Shown piece by piece: positions 1-6,995 of a stretch of 9,042 bases of DNA. Positions within the stretch are counted from its first letter, which is position 1. Each line of letters begins with the position of its first letter. Both the position numbers and the translations under genes were made by a program. The DNA comes from Acidobacteriaceae bacterium (GTDB lineage: Bacteria > Acidobacteriota > Terriglobia > Terriglobales > Acidobacteriaceae), in the NCBI GenBank assembly GCA_025462805.1, contig JAOAPJ010000070.1, positions 1-9,042 of the forward strand. Reading direction: 5' to 3'. Under the pieces are notes generated by a model. It worked only from the letters and a program-made list of their open reading frames with translations, was not told the DNA's origin and did no database searches.

Positions 1-1206
1 AAGATCTGCCTGATCGCTGGTGATGGGTGCGGGGAAATTGACGCGGTAAATCTTCTGAAAGGAAGGAGGATCGCCAATGTTCTGATGCGGCATGAAGTAC
101 TTCATGATGTTTGCAGAAACGGGCGAGATAGGTACGTTGGCCGGGTCGATGGGTGTTCCGTCCGGCTGATAGATCGGAGTGCCGCCGAGGTAGGCCGAGA
201 GATCGCCGTTCCGCATGGCGTCGGAAGGCACGCTGGTGATCAGCGGCTCTGCACGCGGCAGGCGCAACCCTTCGTAGCTCATAAAGAAGAACAGCTTGTT
301 CTTCCCGTCGAACACTTTCGGTACGGTCACCGGACCCCCCAGGTATCCGCCAAAGTTGTTCATGATGAGCTTCGGAGTGGAGTGGGTAAAAGGATCACCC
401 GCGCTCAGAACAGTGTTTTCGAAGTTCTCGAAGATCCCGCCATGGAATTGGTTCGTGCCCGACTTCGACGTCGTGGTCACGTCGGCGACTCCGCTAAATT
501 CCGCATTGTTGTTGCTGCCGCTGATGCGTATCTCAGAGATCGAATTAAAGGAAGGGAACAACTCGTTGATGGGACCGCTGTTCTCGACGGAGACGCTGCT
601 GATTCCATCAATGGTGTATGACATGAGCGCCGGCGTGGTGCCGTTGACGATCAGATTCGAGCCATCATCCACTTGCACGCCAGGTTCAGTGCTCAGCGTG
701 AGAATCGGGCTGGTTGAACCGGTCGAGCGCGAGTACACCGCCACCGGAAGCTGTGTGAGTTCTCGACCGGTCTTGGTTTCTGAGAGGTTGGACACGTCGG
801 TAGCGATCACTCCCGCCGATGACCCGGTCACGGTCACGGTGTCTGAAGTCGCGCCCACTTTCAAGGAGACATCCACGCGCTTGATCTCGCGTGATTGCAG
901 GTCGAGATCCGAAAACTCTACTGTCTCGAATCCAGATGCAGTAATCACGATCCGATACTTACCAGGATTCAGATTGACAAAGCTGTAGTCACCGTTCGCA
1001 GCCGTTGTGGAATTCGAGCCCGCACTTGTGCCGTTGTTCACCAGCGAGACGGACGCGCCCGATAGGGTGCCCCCTGAAACGTCTTTCACCGTTCCCACGA
1101 TAGAGCCGAACGTCGATTGCGCCATCACCGGCAGTGAGGCTTCCAGTAGAACGAGGCAGAACAGCAGAATGATGCGACAGGGCGTCCGGAAGGAAAGGTG
1201 GAGCAT
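1..1206 (-). CDS. TonB-dependent receptor, Oar-like, N-terminal part (truncated by window edge)
   Basis: The reading frame is open for 402 codons from the ATG at 1206 to the left edge, with no stop, so the gene continues outside the window. Residues 1-29 form a signal peptide (charged start, hydrophobic ILLFCLVLL, then VMA before Q30). Residues about 33-113 are a carboxypeptidase-regulatory-like beta-sandwich domain (GSIVGTVKDVSGGTLSGASV, then NGDYSFVNLNPGKYRIVI). A plug-like region follows (YTIDGISSVSVENSG; EIRISGSNNNAEFSGVADV), then the segment typical of acidobacterial Oar-like receptors (NNFGGYLGGPV, KLFFFMSYEGLR, VPSDAMRNGDLS). Such proteins are usually about 1,000-1,200 residues long and sit in the outer membrane; the barrel is missing here. 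A Shine-Dalgarno GAGGTGA (1212-1218) lies 5 bases before the ATG. The gene follows the copper amine oxidase on the same strand and may be co-transcribed with it. The ligand is unknown: these receptors are numerous in the phylum and could bind polymers, peptides or metal chelates. Family call is confident; substrate is not. Confidence 0.9.
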   Translation of the reverse strand, partial: MLHLSFRTPCRIILLFCLVLLEASLPVMAQSTFGSIVGTVKDVSGGTLSGASVSLVNNGTSAGSNSTTAANGDYSFVNLNPGKYRIVITASGFETVEFSDLDLQSREIKRVDVSLKVGATSDTVTVTGSSAGVIATDVSNLSETKTGRELTQLPVAVYSRSTGSTSPILTLSTEPGVQVDDGSNLIVNGTTPALMSYTIDGISSVSVENSGPINELFPSFNSISEIRISGSNNNAEFSGVADVTTTSKSGTNQFHGGIFENFENTVLSAGDPFTHSTPKLIMNNFGGYLGGPVTVPKVFDGKNKLFFFMSYEGLRLPRAEPLITSVPSDAMRNGDLSAYLGGTPIYQPDGTPIDPANVPISPVSANIMKYFMPHQNIGDPPSFQKIYRVNFPAPITSDQADL

Positions 1207-1211
1207 GGCAG

Positions 1212-1218
1212 TCACCTC
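1212..1218 (-). promoter_or_regulatory. Ribosome binding site of the TonB-dependent receptor
   Basis: The minus strand reads GAGGTGA here, 5 bases upstream of the ATG at 1206. It supports that start, which also gives a complete signal peptide. Confidence 0.65.
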
Positions 1219-1269
1219 AATCTCGATATGGAGCCGGTCTCAATAGCTCATCGGTGATTCATGGCCTTA

Positions 1270-1293
1270 AGGGAAGGGCGATCGCCTCCCCCT
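1270..1293 (-). terminator. Stem-loop between copper amine oxidase and receptor genes (possible terminator or attenuator)
   Basis: The centre is a perfect 10-base palindrome, GGCGATCGCC (1277-1286). In minus-strand RNA it is extended by AGGGGGA on one side and CTTCCCU on the other: four Watson-Crick pairs, two G-U pairs and one A-C mismatch. It begins about 15 bases after the amine oxidase stop codon. There is no U-run after it (the RNA continues UAAGGCC), so it is not a classical intrinsic terminator. It may instead protect the 3' end or lower read-through into the receptor gene. The assignment is tentative. Confidence 0.3.
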
Positions 1294-1308
1294 AAGCGAC
1301 GCATCCGG

Positions 1309-3312
1309 CTACGGCGTCATCGGCAGGTCCATCCCCGGATTCTTCCCGAAGAAGTGGAAGGGCCTGATCTCGAAGTCGTGCCACATGATCGGCATCTGCG
1401 GCCAGTCCTCGGGGCGCGGAACGTGATGGAATCCCACGGTGTACCAGGCGACGATGTCGGTGTTCTCAATGCTGCGATTTTTCTTTACCCATTCGGGGAG
1501 CCCATCAGTTCCCTTACTTCCTAGCAGATACGTTCCCGAGGCGAAAAATTCGGCAGGATCGTAGGGAGTCACCCACAGTTGGTGGGAAGAGAAGCCGGCC
1601 CTCTTCTGCGGCCATTCGGTATCAGGAAGAAGGGAAGCAGCAGTGATGCCGGGCATGATCTCAAAGCCGGTGGGATAGCCATACGGATCGTGCGCAGTAT
1701 GGTTCACGAAGCGCCACATTGCCGGATGCTGCAGGCTCATATCCTGCACGGACTCGCCCTCGCGCGCGACCATTGAGGGCTGCATCGCCCAGATCACGCG
1801 TCGCGGGCTAGGGTTGTCCTTCGGAAGCTGGTAACGCACCAGCTTATCCGCCATGAAGGAGTTCTCTGTGCCGTCAACGTCCAGATCGAGACGGTAGCAG
1901 AAGAAATGATCGTGATCGACGCCGTCGACGTTGGGAGCGACCAACTGTCCAAACTCCAGCGGGTTGCCCCCCTCGTCCTTCGCCATCAGGTCATCAGAGA
2001 CAGAACCTGTCACGTCCTTCTCTTTGACCGGCTTTACTTCGAGCACCCCTGTGGCCCCTACACCTACGTGAATGGAGCCGTCCTGCTCGAACCTCCAATC
2101 AAGCAGATAGTCGTAGTTGCCTACGACGGCCACCGTGCGCAGAACTAACTCCCTGCTGGGGCGGCCAAAGACTCCGGGTTCATCGCCATGACGCCATGCC
2201 GGATCTCCGTTGGTCCGTTCGAACATGCAGGCCATCTGGGGACGAATCAGGGGATCGCCAGCCGTGGTGTAGAACGTAGCGCTAAAAAAACTAGCGTATG
2301 TCGGGCAGTCCACGCCGGCCAGCAAGGGCTTGAGCGTTCCTATGCCGTCATAGGTGAAGTACTCGCCGGCATCGATAAAGACGTGGGAGTTCCAGGTCTC
2401 CTCCGGATCCATATAGGGGACGTATAGCTCGGACAGAGAGCCCTCGTACATCACGGAACGCATCTTGCCTGCGTCCTCGATGGAGGCGAGTTGGATGACG
2501 GCTCCGATACGCGGATCCAGGCGGAAGCGGAACTTCCATTTGTCCCAACTCCACTCACCATCCTTTTCAGTGAAGCTAGGCCCATTGGGCTGCGAGACAA
2601 CGATCGGCTGCCGCCCGGCGGCGACGGGGCCGCCGTCTGCGTCGTAGTAGCTGGACGGTGTGGGCATCGGCACCGCCCCATAATCACTGAAGCGAACAAT
2701 CTTTTTCGCATTGATATCTACGGTAAAGAAGATGCCGCCTATCTCTCGATCCCACGTACCTGTGGAGCCTTCCCGGTCGATGCAACCTCCCCAGCCGATA
2801 CGCTTGTTCCCCTCCTGTTCAGGAAGAGCAACATACCCTGCCGGCACGACATAGCATGTGACCACCTTCAGGTCAGTGATGCCCCGCTTCTTCAAGGCAT
2901 CGGCGATGCGCGGATCCTTCTTGATTTCCCCTTCCACCGCGTGCCGCTCGTCGTCCGTGAGTGGAGCCTGCGCGTCCTTGAGTTCGCTGTAGGCCTCGAC
3001 CTTGTGCAGCCCAATATCGACCACGGCCGCGTATGACTTTCCTCCATCCAGGAGCACGACGTCAGCCTTGCGCGGAACAGCATCGCCGGCCTTCCACTTC
3101 AGCACCTCGCTCTTCGGGGGCTCATGCAGCAGCACGCTGGTGAATACCGTCTGCTCGCGCACGTGTCCTGCCTCCCGCAGCGTGCGGTAGATGGTCCAGT
3201 ACTCGTCAGGCGTCAGCGCATCCAGCGGATGGTGAACCTTCGGAGACAAGGCGAACGACGCGGTCATGAACAAGGTGAGAGAGAAGAAGAAAACAAAAAA
3301 GCGACGGCCCAC
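1309..3312 (-). CDS. Secreted copper amine oxidase (primary-amine oxidase, topaquinone type)
   Basis: Family enzymes oxidise primary amines to aldehydes with O2, giving NH3 and H2O2. Counted from the GTG start (667 residues), residues 1-21 are a signal peptide (GRRFFVFFFSLTLFMTASFA), so it should act outside the cytoplasm. Two small N-terminal domains span roughly residues 27-110 and 115-165. The catalytic beta-domain carries the full active site. The topaquinone precursor is Y400 in VGNYDY, and the catalytic base is D314 in FIDAGEYF. The copper ligands are H467 and H469 in DHDHFF plus H630 in HHVPRPEDWP. The C-terminus (MPIMWHDFEIRPFHFF) matches the family end, so the protein is complete. 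The neighbours (flavin amine oxidase, aminotransferase, aldehyde dehydrogenase) support a role in amine catabolism. The substrate (tyramine, phenylethylamine, histamine or others) cannot be read from the sequence. An upstream in-frame ATG at 3363 would add 17 polar residues before the signal peptide and has no Shine-Dalgarno, so I prefer the GTG. The gene has its own upstream promoter. Confidence 0.95.
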   Translation of the reverse strand: MGRRFFVFFFSLTLFMTASFALSPKVHHPLDALTPDEYWTIYRTLREAGHVREQTVFTSVLLHEPPKSEVLKWKAGDAVPRKADVVLLDGGKSYAAVVDIGLHKVEAYSELKDAQAPLTDDERHAVEGEIKKDPRIADALKKRGITDLKVVTCYVVPAGYVALPEQEGNKRIGWGGCIDREGSTGTWDREIGGIFFTVDINAKKIVRFSDYGAVPMPTPSSYYDADGGPVAAGRQPIVVSQPNGPSFTEKDGEWSWDKWKFRFRLDPRIGAVIQLASIEDAGKMRSVMYEGSLSELYVPYMDPEETWNSHVFIDAGEYFTYDGIGTLKPLLAGVDCPTYASFFSATFYTTAGDPLIRPQMACMFERTNGDPAWRHGDEPGVFGRPSRELVLRTVAVVGNYDYLLDWRFEQDGSIHVGVGATGVLEVKPVKEKDVTGSVSDDLMAKDEGGNPLEFGQLVAPNVDGVDHDHFFCYRLDLDVDGTENSFMADKLVRYQLPKDNPSPRRVIWAMQPSMVAREGESVQDMSLQHPAMWRFVNHTAHDPYGYPTGFEIMPGITAASLLPDTEWPQKRAGFSSHQLWVTPYDPAEFFASGTYLLGSKGTDGLPEWVKKNRSIENTDIVAWYTVGFHHVPRPEDWPQMPIMWHDFEIRPFHFFGKNPGMDLPMTP

Positions 3313-3675
3313 AGACAAGACCTCCCAGGTGCGGCATTGCGCTGGCCGTTGTTGGTGCATCATCGGTCAAGCGTCAGATATCAATCGTGATAACTGCAGA
3401 ACTACGCGAATGGAACGGTCTGATCCGGCAGCCCTACTGAACGCTGAGCGACCAATTGCGTGCAGTTTTCAGGCGCGGTCAGGCTTACTCAGGGGATGGA
3501 TGGCCTGGATTCAAGTCAGCAGAGACGTATGCATGGAGAACGCCCGCATACGGCACCACTGAACGGAGCCTCAACTTGGAGACGGGTCCAACATCACACG
3601 ATGAGCAGACCATCCGTTCGACTTACAACGTGGTGAGGCGTGGCCGCCGGCTCAGCGTGAAATTGCTTGGTCGCT
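3313..3675 (-). other. Long 5' leader of the copper amine oxidase gene
   Basis: About 355 nucleotides separate the likely transcription start (near 3669) from the GTG start codon. I recognise no known riboswitch or RNA family in it and no conserved protein. One short minus-strand frame (ATG at 3613, stop at 3485, 42 codons) encodes a peptide beginning MVCSSCD, but it lacks a good Shine-Dalgarno and its composition is not informative. No clear promoter is visible closer to the gene. The leader may carry regulation, or a second promoter may be present that I cannot see. Confidence 0.35.
3320..3326 (-). promoter_or_regulatory. Ribosome binding site deciding the GTG start of the copper amine oxidase
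   Basis: The minus strand reads GGGAGGT, 7 bases before GTG (3312-3310). The alternative ATG at 3363 is preceded by CTTGACCG, which is not a ribosome binding site. Starting at the GTG also puts the signal peptide exactly at the N-terminus. Together these fix the start. Confidence 0.7.
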
Positions 3676-3703
3676 ATCATAACGCAGCACTTTTGCTTGT
3701 CAA
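3676..3703 (-). promoter_or_regulatory. Sigma70-type promoter for the copper amine oxidase unit
   Basis: On the minus strand a perfect -35 TTGACA (3703-3698) is followed by a 16-base spacer and the -10 TATGAT (3681-3676), five of six consensus bases. It lies about 90 bases after the aminotransferase stop codon and points toward the copper amine oxidase, so that gene need not depend on read-through from the upstream operon. The -35 box sits inside an 11-base palindrome, GCTTGACAAGC (3695-3705), which could be an operator half overlapping the promoter. This is inferred from sequence only. Confidence 0.6.
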
Positions 3704-3792
3704 GCGTAGAAGGGCGATGCGCTCAGCGTGCCCGATTTTGCGCCCCGTTTGCTCTGGTCCAATTGGGAGAACAAAGGGCGACCCAGTCCAAG

Positions 3793-5133
3793 CTATGCCC
3801 CCCCGGTCAAGACGTTGCGGAAGGTGTCGATCATATGGTCCAGGTCTGCCTTCTCAGCAATGAAAGGGGGAGCAAAAATGGCGCTGTTCCCCGTGGTTTT
3901 GATGTGCAATCCGTGGTCATAAAGACGCTTCTGCAACTCGTACCCACTCATTCCCACCACTGCAGGGTCGATATCCAGACCGGCAAGCATGCCGTAGCCC
4001 CGCACGTCCGATATACCCCGAACACCGCAGAGGCTGAAAACCAGATCCAGAAAATAACTCGATAACTCCTGCGCCCTGGCAAACAGGTTCTCCGATTCAT
4101 AGATGTCAAGCGTGGCCAGGGCGGCGGCACACGCTACCGGGTGCCCGGACCATGTATAGCCATGGAAGAATTCGATCGTATGCTGCGGCGATATATCCAT
4201 GAAGGTCCTGTGGATGGTACGGCTGATGGCTACTGCGGCCATCGGGATATTGCCGTTCGTGATCGCCTTCGCCATCGTGATGATATCCGGCGTGACGCCA
4301 AAGCTCTCGGCAGCAAAGGGCTTCCCGGTTCTACCGAAGCCGCAGATCACCTCATCGAAGACGAGCAGGATGCCGTACTCCGTGCAGATCTCGCGAAGTC
4401 TATCCAGATAACCGACAGGCGGCACGAGAACACCCGTGGACCCGGCAATGGGCTCCACAAAGCACGCTGCGATGTTCTCAGCGCCATAGAGTTGAACAAA
4501 CCGGAGCAGGTCATCTGCCAGGTCGGCTCCCGTGGACGGCTGGCCAGGCACAAATCGTTCCGCCGTTTGCGTGTGCCGCATGTGCACAACAGGAATGCCA
4601 ATGCCCTGGAAGCTGCGGCGATTGTTAGCGATGCCGCCTAACATCGAGCCCCCTACATTCACCCCGTGGTAGCTGCGCTCCCGTGAGACAAACAGAGTGC
4701 GCGAGGCTTCTCCACGAGCGCGATGATAAGCAAGGGACAGCTTCATGGCCGTGTCCACCGCCTCGGAACCGGAACTGGCGAAGAACAAGGTGTCGAGCTC
4801 AGGCGGTAGCAGTTTGGCGAGACGTCCCGCAACTGCGAAGGACTTCTCGTGCGAGCGCAGAAAGCTTGAGGTGAAATCGAGCTCGAGTATTTGGTTCCTC
4901 ACTGCGTCCGCTATCTCTACTCGTCCATGTCCGGCTGGCGTGGTGAAGAGACCGGAAGATCCGTCGAGAATCGCCTTGCCCTCCAGACTGTAGTAGTAGA
5001 GTCCCTGAGCACGTGCGAACAGGCGAGGATCCGCGAGGAAGTCGCGATTGGGTGTAAAGGGCAGCCATTGGTGGTCCATCTCCGGCACCGTTGCGTGCTG
5101 CGCGTCTCTGTGCATCTCGGTTTGGCTTGCCAT
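3793..5133 (-). CDS. Class III (omega) aminotransferase, beta-alanine:pyruvate aminotransferase-like
   Basis: This PLP-dependent cytoplasmic enzyme moves an amino group from an omega-amine or omega-amino acid to a keto acid such as pyruvate. The 446 residues are full length for the family. The N-terminus DHQWLPFTPNRDFLADPRL and the GLFTTPAGHGR segment align with Pseudomonas omega-amino acid:pyruvate aminotransferases. Visible PLP residues are SSGSEA (120-125, phosphate), Y155-H156 (ring stacking), D260 in LLVFDEVICGFGRTG, and the Schiff-base lysine K289 in MAKAITNG. FHGYTWSGHP (323-332) is also typical. Where Pseudomonas enzymes have an arginine that binds the substrate carboxylate (YVRFGGD), this protein has K412 (HIKTTGN). 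That may mark a subgroup with different substrate preference. The ribosome site AAGGAG (5148-5143) lies 9 bases before the ATG. It starts 19 bases after the FAD oxidase stop and appears to be the last gene of that operon. Family confident; exact substrate (beta-alanine, putrescine, GABA, taurine) open. Confidence 0.92.
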   Translation of the reverse strand: MASQTEMHRDAQHATVPEMDHQWLPFTPNRDFLADPRLFARAQGLYYYSLEGKAILDGSSGLFTTPAGHGRVEIADAVRNQILELDFTSSFLRSHEKSFAVAGRLAKLLPPELDTLFFASSGSEAVDTAMKLSLAYHRARGEASRTLFVSRERSYHGVNVGGSMLGGIANNRRSFQGIGIPVVHMRHTQTAERFVPGQPSTGADLADDLLRFVQLYGAENIAACFVEPIAGSTGVLVPPVGYLDRLREICTEYGILLVFDEVICGFGRTGKPFAAESFGVTPDIITMAKAITNGNIPMAAVAISRTIHRTFMDISPQHTIEFFHGYTWSGHPVACAAALATLDIYESENLFARAQELSSYFLDLVFSLCGVRGISDVRGYGMLAGLDIDPAVVGMSGYELQKRLYDHGLHIKTTGNSAIFAPPFIAEKADLDHMIDTFRNVLTGGA

Positions 5134-5152
5134 AAGAATTTGCTCCTTCGAC

Positions 5153-6559
5153 TCAGTGTCTTCCTAGTGCTTCGGCTATCGGTGCGTCAAGTGGCTTGCT
5201 TCTCCCCGCCTCCTGAGCCTCATCAATCCGCAACAGCGCGTTCTGCATGTAGCGCACAACCAGCCAACGAAGTGGTTCCGGGATCCAGCTTGGAGATCTG
5301 TGGCCGGCTATTGGCAAGTCCTCATAGCCTGTCTGTGTGCCTGTGATTCTGCCGGCCAGCATGCGCCCCGCCAGATGGCTCAATACCACTCCCTGCCCCG
5401 TGTAACCGCAAGCTACGCCGACTCTTGAGTCCGGGTTGAATCGCACTGCGGGCAGCCAGTCCCGCGGCATACCTACCGGCCCACCCCAAGCATGTTCGAA
5501 GCGAACGCCTTCCAGCATTGGAAACCACTCGACCAGGGAGCGCTGGATCATCCCGATAGTGGCCGCATGGCGGTCCTGCGCGTCACTGATGCGGGAACCG
5601 AATGCGTAGGGCGCGCCTCGGCTGCCAAATAGGATCCGTCCGTCGTGTGTTTTCGTAAGATAAACCACGGTACTTCGTGCCGAGGCGACGTTCTCGCCTC
5701 GCTCCCACCCAACCTCAGACCATTGCGACGCGGTGAGCGGCTCCGTCAGACAAATCAATGAATAGGCCGGAAGCAGCGCGCGATGCGTCCGCTTCATCTG
5801 CGTCATGTAGGCCTCGCCTGCCAACACGATGGCTTCGCGTGCGACGATCTCGGCGCTAGCAGTGCGGAGAACCGGGCGTGAGCCACCGCATACCTCCGTG
5901 ACCGCAGCCTGTTCATAGATCACGCCGCCCCTGGCCTCGACGGCGCGAGCCAACCCGCGCACTAGGCGCCCGGGATGCAAGCTCGCACCATCGGGCGTGT
6001 ACAGACCTCCGTGCACGTTGGTGGCGCGGATATGTGTCATCACATCGGCGGCGCTCAGCAGATGATATCGATCGGCAAGGCCCAATTGTTGATAGGCACG
6101 GAACGTTGCCTGTAGCGCCGGCCACTGGTGGGCTCCACGGGCGAGGGTGAGCGTACCGGCTGCACGAAAGCAAGCATCGATGCCTTCTTCCTCGCACACG
6201 CTATGCATCGCTTCGCCGGAATCTCGAAGGGCAGATAGCATCGTGCGCGTCTTCTCAGCGCCGAACCGTCGAATCAGCTCTCCCGCCGACATGGGAAAAC
6301 GTGGCGAGCACCAGCCGCCATTTCTTCCCGACGCTCCGTATCCCGCGATATCGCGTTCCACAACCGCGATCTTCCATTCGGGCCGTGTACGCAGCAGATA
6401 GTAGGCGGTCCAAAGGCCCGTGTATCCCGCTCCGAGGATCGCGACGTCCACTTCCTCAGAGCGCCGCAGCCCGGAGCGCGGCGTCAGGTCACCCGCATCT
6501 CCCAGCCAGAAGCTATAGTCCGCATAGCTCCTCTGAGGCAGCGATCCCGAGCGGTCCAT
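5153..6559 (-). CDS. FAD-dependent amine oxidoreductase, DAO family (gamma-glutamylputrescine oxidase-like)
   Basis: Members of this family oxidise C-N bonds of amines or amino acids, with FAD reoxidised by O2 or another acceptor. From the ATG at 6559 the protein has 468 residues, normal for PuuB-like oxidases. The dinucleotide-binding motif is VAILGAGYTGL (GxGxxG at 43-48), E68 in AVVERD ends the second strand and should hold the ribose, and SGRNGGW (77-83) is the typical flavin loop. The C-terminal FAD segment is CGYTGQGVVLSHLAGR (384-399). Other family landmarks are the HPGRLVRGLA segment and WGGPVGMPRDWLP before the C-terminal part. There is no signal peptide, so it is cytoplasmic. The ATG lies 10 bases after the stop of the EamA gene; an in-frame TTG at 6580, preceded by GGGGTGG, would add 7 residues and overlap that gene by 11 bases. 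Either start implies translational coupling. No gamma-glutamylputrescine synthetase is in the window, so the putrescine route is only a guess. Confidence 0.9.
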   Translation of the reverse strand: MDRSGSLPQRSYADYSFWLGDAGDLTPRSGLRRSEEVDVAILGAGYTGLWTAYYLLRTRPEWKIAVVERDIAGYGASGRNGGWCSPRFPMSAGELIRRFGAEKTRTMLSALRDSGEAMHSVCEEEGIDACFRAAGTLTLARGAHQWPALQATFRAYQQLGLADRYHLLSAADVMTHIRATNVHGGLYTPDGASLHPGRLVRGLARAVEARGGVIYEQAAVTEVCGGSRPVLRTASAEIVAREAIVLAGEAYMTQMKRTHRALLPAYSLICLTEPLTASQWSEVGWERGENVASARSTVVYLTKTHDGRILFGSRGAPYAFGSRISDAQDRHAATIGMIQRSLVEWFPMLEGVRFEHAWGGPVGMPRDWLPAVRFNPDSRVGVACGYTGQGVVLSHLAGRMLAGRITGTQTGYEDLPIAGHRSPSWIPEPLRWLVVRYMQNALLRIDEAQEAGRSKPLDAPIAEALGRH

Positions 6560-6569
6560 GGCGATGTCT

Positions 6570-6980
6570 TCAGCCAGCAAGGAGCCACCCCGCTGTCAGG
6601 GCCAGCACGATGCCAATCCCTTCTCGACGGCTCACCCGCTCGTGCAGCAGCAGCACACTGAGTAGAATCGTGATAACCGGATAGAGAGACGACAGCGTGA
6701 TGACGGTTGAAACCTTGCCCTTTTCCACTGCCGCAAAAAAAGTGAGAAAGCCGACGAAATTCACGAGACCGGCAGCGAAGGACCATCCAAAACCTGCGGG
6801 CGACCAATCAATATGAAAGCGTTCAAAGCACAGAACGATGATTGCGAATGCCATCACGCCCGCTGCCTGGAACAATAGGGTCTGCCGAGGACGCGTGTGA
6901 TTCGTCGCAAGCTTGCTGAAGACTCCCCAAAGTCCCCAGGCCAGCAGAGTCATGACTGCATATGGAATCCAAGGCTTCAT
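6570..6980 (-). CDS. Half-size EamA/DMT-family membrane transporter
   Basis: The 136-residue protein contains one EamA domain with about five hydrophobic segments (roughly 4-22, 34-52, 64-84, 89-112 and 119-135). Its second half, SLYPVITILLSVLLLHERVS followed by GIGIVLALTAGWLL, is the classic EamA pattern, with a conserved proline in the helix and the LLHER turn. Most EamA transporters have two such domains in about 300 residues; half-size versions are known and must pair to form a transporter. The gene begins with a polar MKPW and ends cleanly at a stop codon, so it does not look like a broken fragment. The ATG at 6980 has a strong ribosome site GGAGGGG (6993-6987) 6 bases upstream. It starts 15 bases after the aldehyde dehydrogenase stop and lies inside the amine operon, which suggests transport of an amine, amino acid or product. 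Direction and substrate are unknown. Confidence 0.85.
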   Translation of the reverse strand: MKPWIPYAVMTLLAWGLWGVFSKLATNHTRPRQTLLFQAAGVMAFAIIVLCFERFHIDWSPAGFGWSFAAGLVNFVGFLTFFAAVEKGKVSTVITLSSLYPVITILLSVLLLHERVSRREGIGIVLALTAGWLLAG

Positions 6981-6986
6981 CGAGTA

Positions 6987-6993
6987 CCCCTCC
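6987..6993 (-). promoter_or_regulatory. Ribosome binding site of the EamA protein gene
   Basis: The minus strand reads GGAGGGG, 6 bases before the ATG at 6980 and almost touching the aldehyde dehydrogenase stop (6998-6996). It confirms the start of this short gene and argues that the half-size protein is translated as such. Confidence 0.65.
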
Positions 6994-6995
6994 GG

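Noticed and set aside
85..1246. Plus-strand frames over the receptor region (85-621, 296-988, 1007-1246)
   Set aside because: They are antisense to a frame open for 402 codons with a signal peptide and clear family motifs. They are shadows.
3485..3613. Minus-strand 42-codon frame in the copper amine oxidase leader, beginning MVCSSCD
   Set aside because: It lacks a good Shine-Dalgarno and shows no hydrophobic or repeated pattern. It is kept only as a possibility in the leader finding and is not called as a gene.
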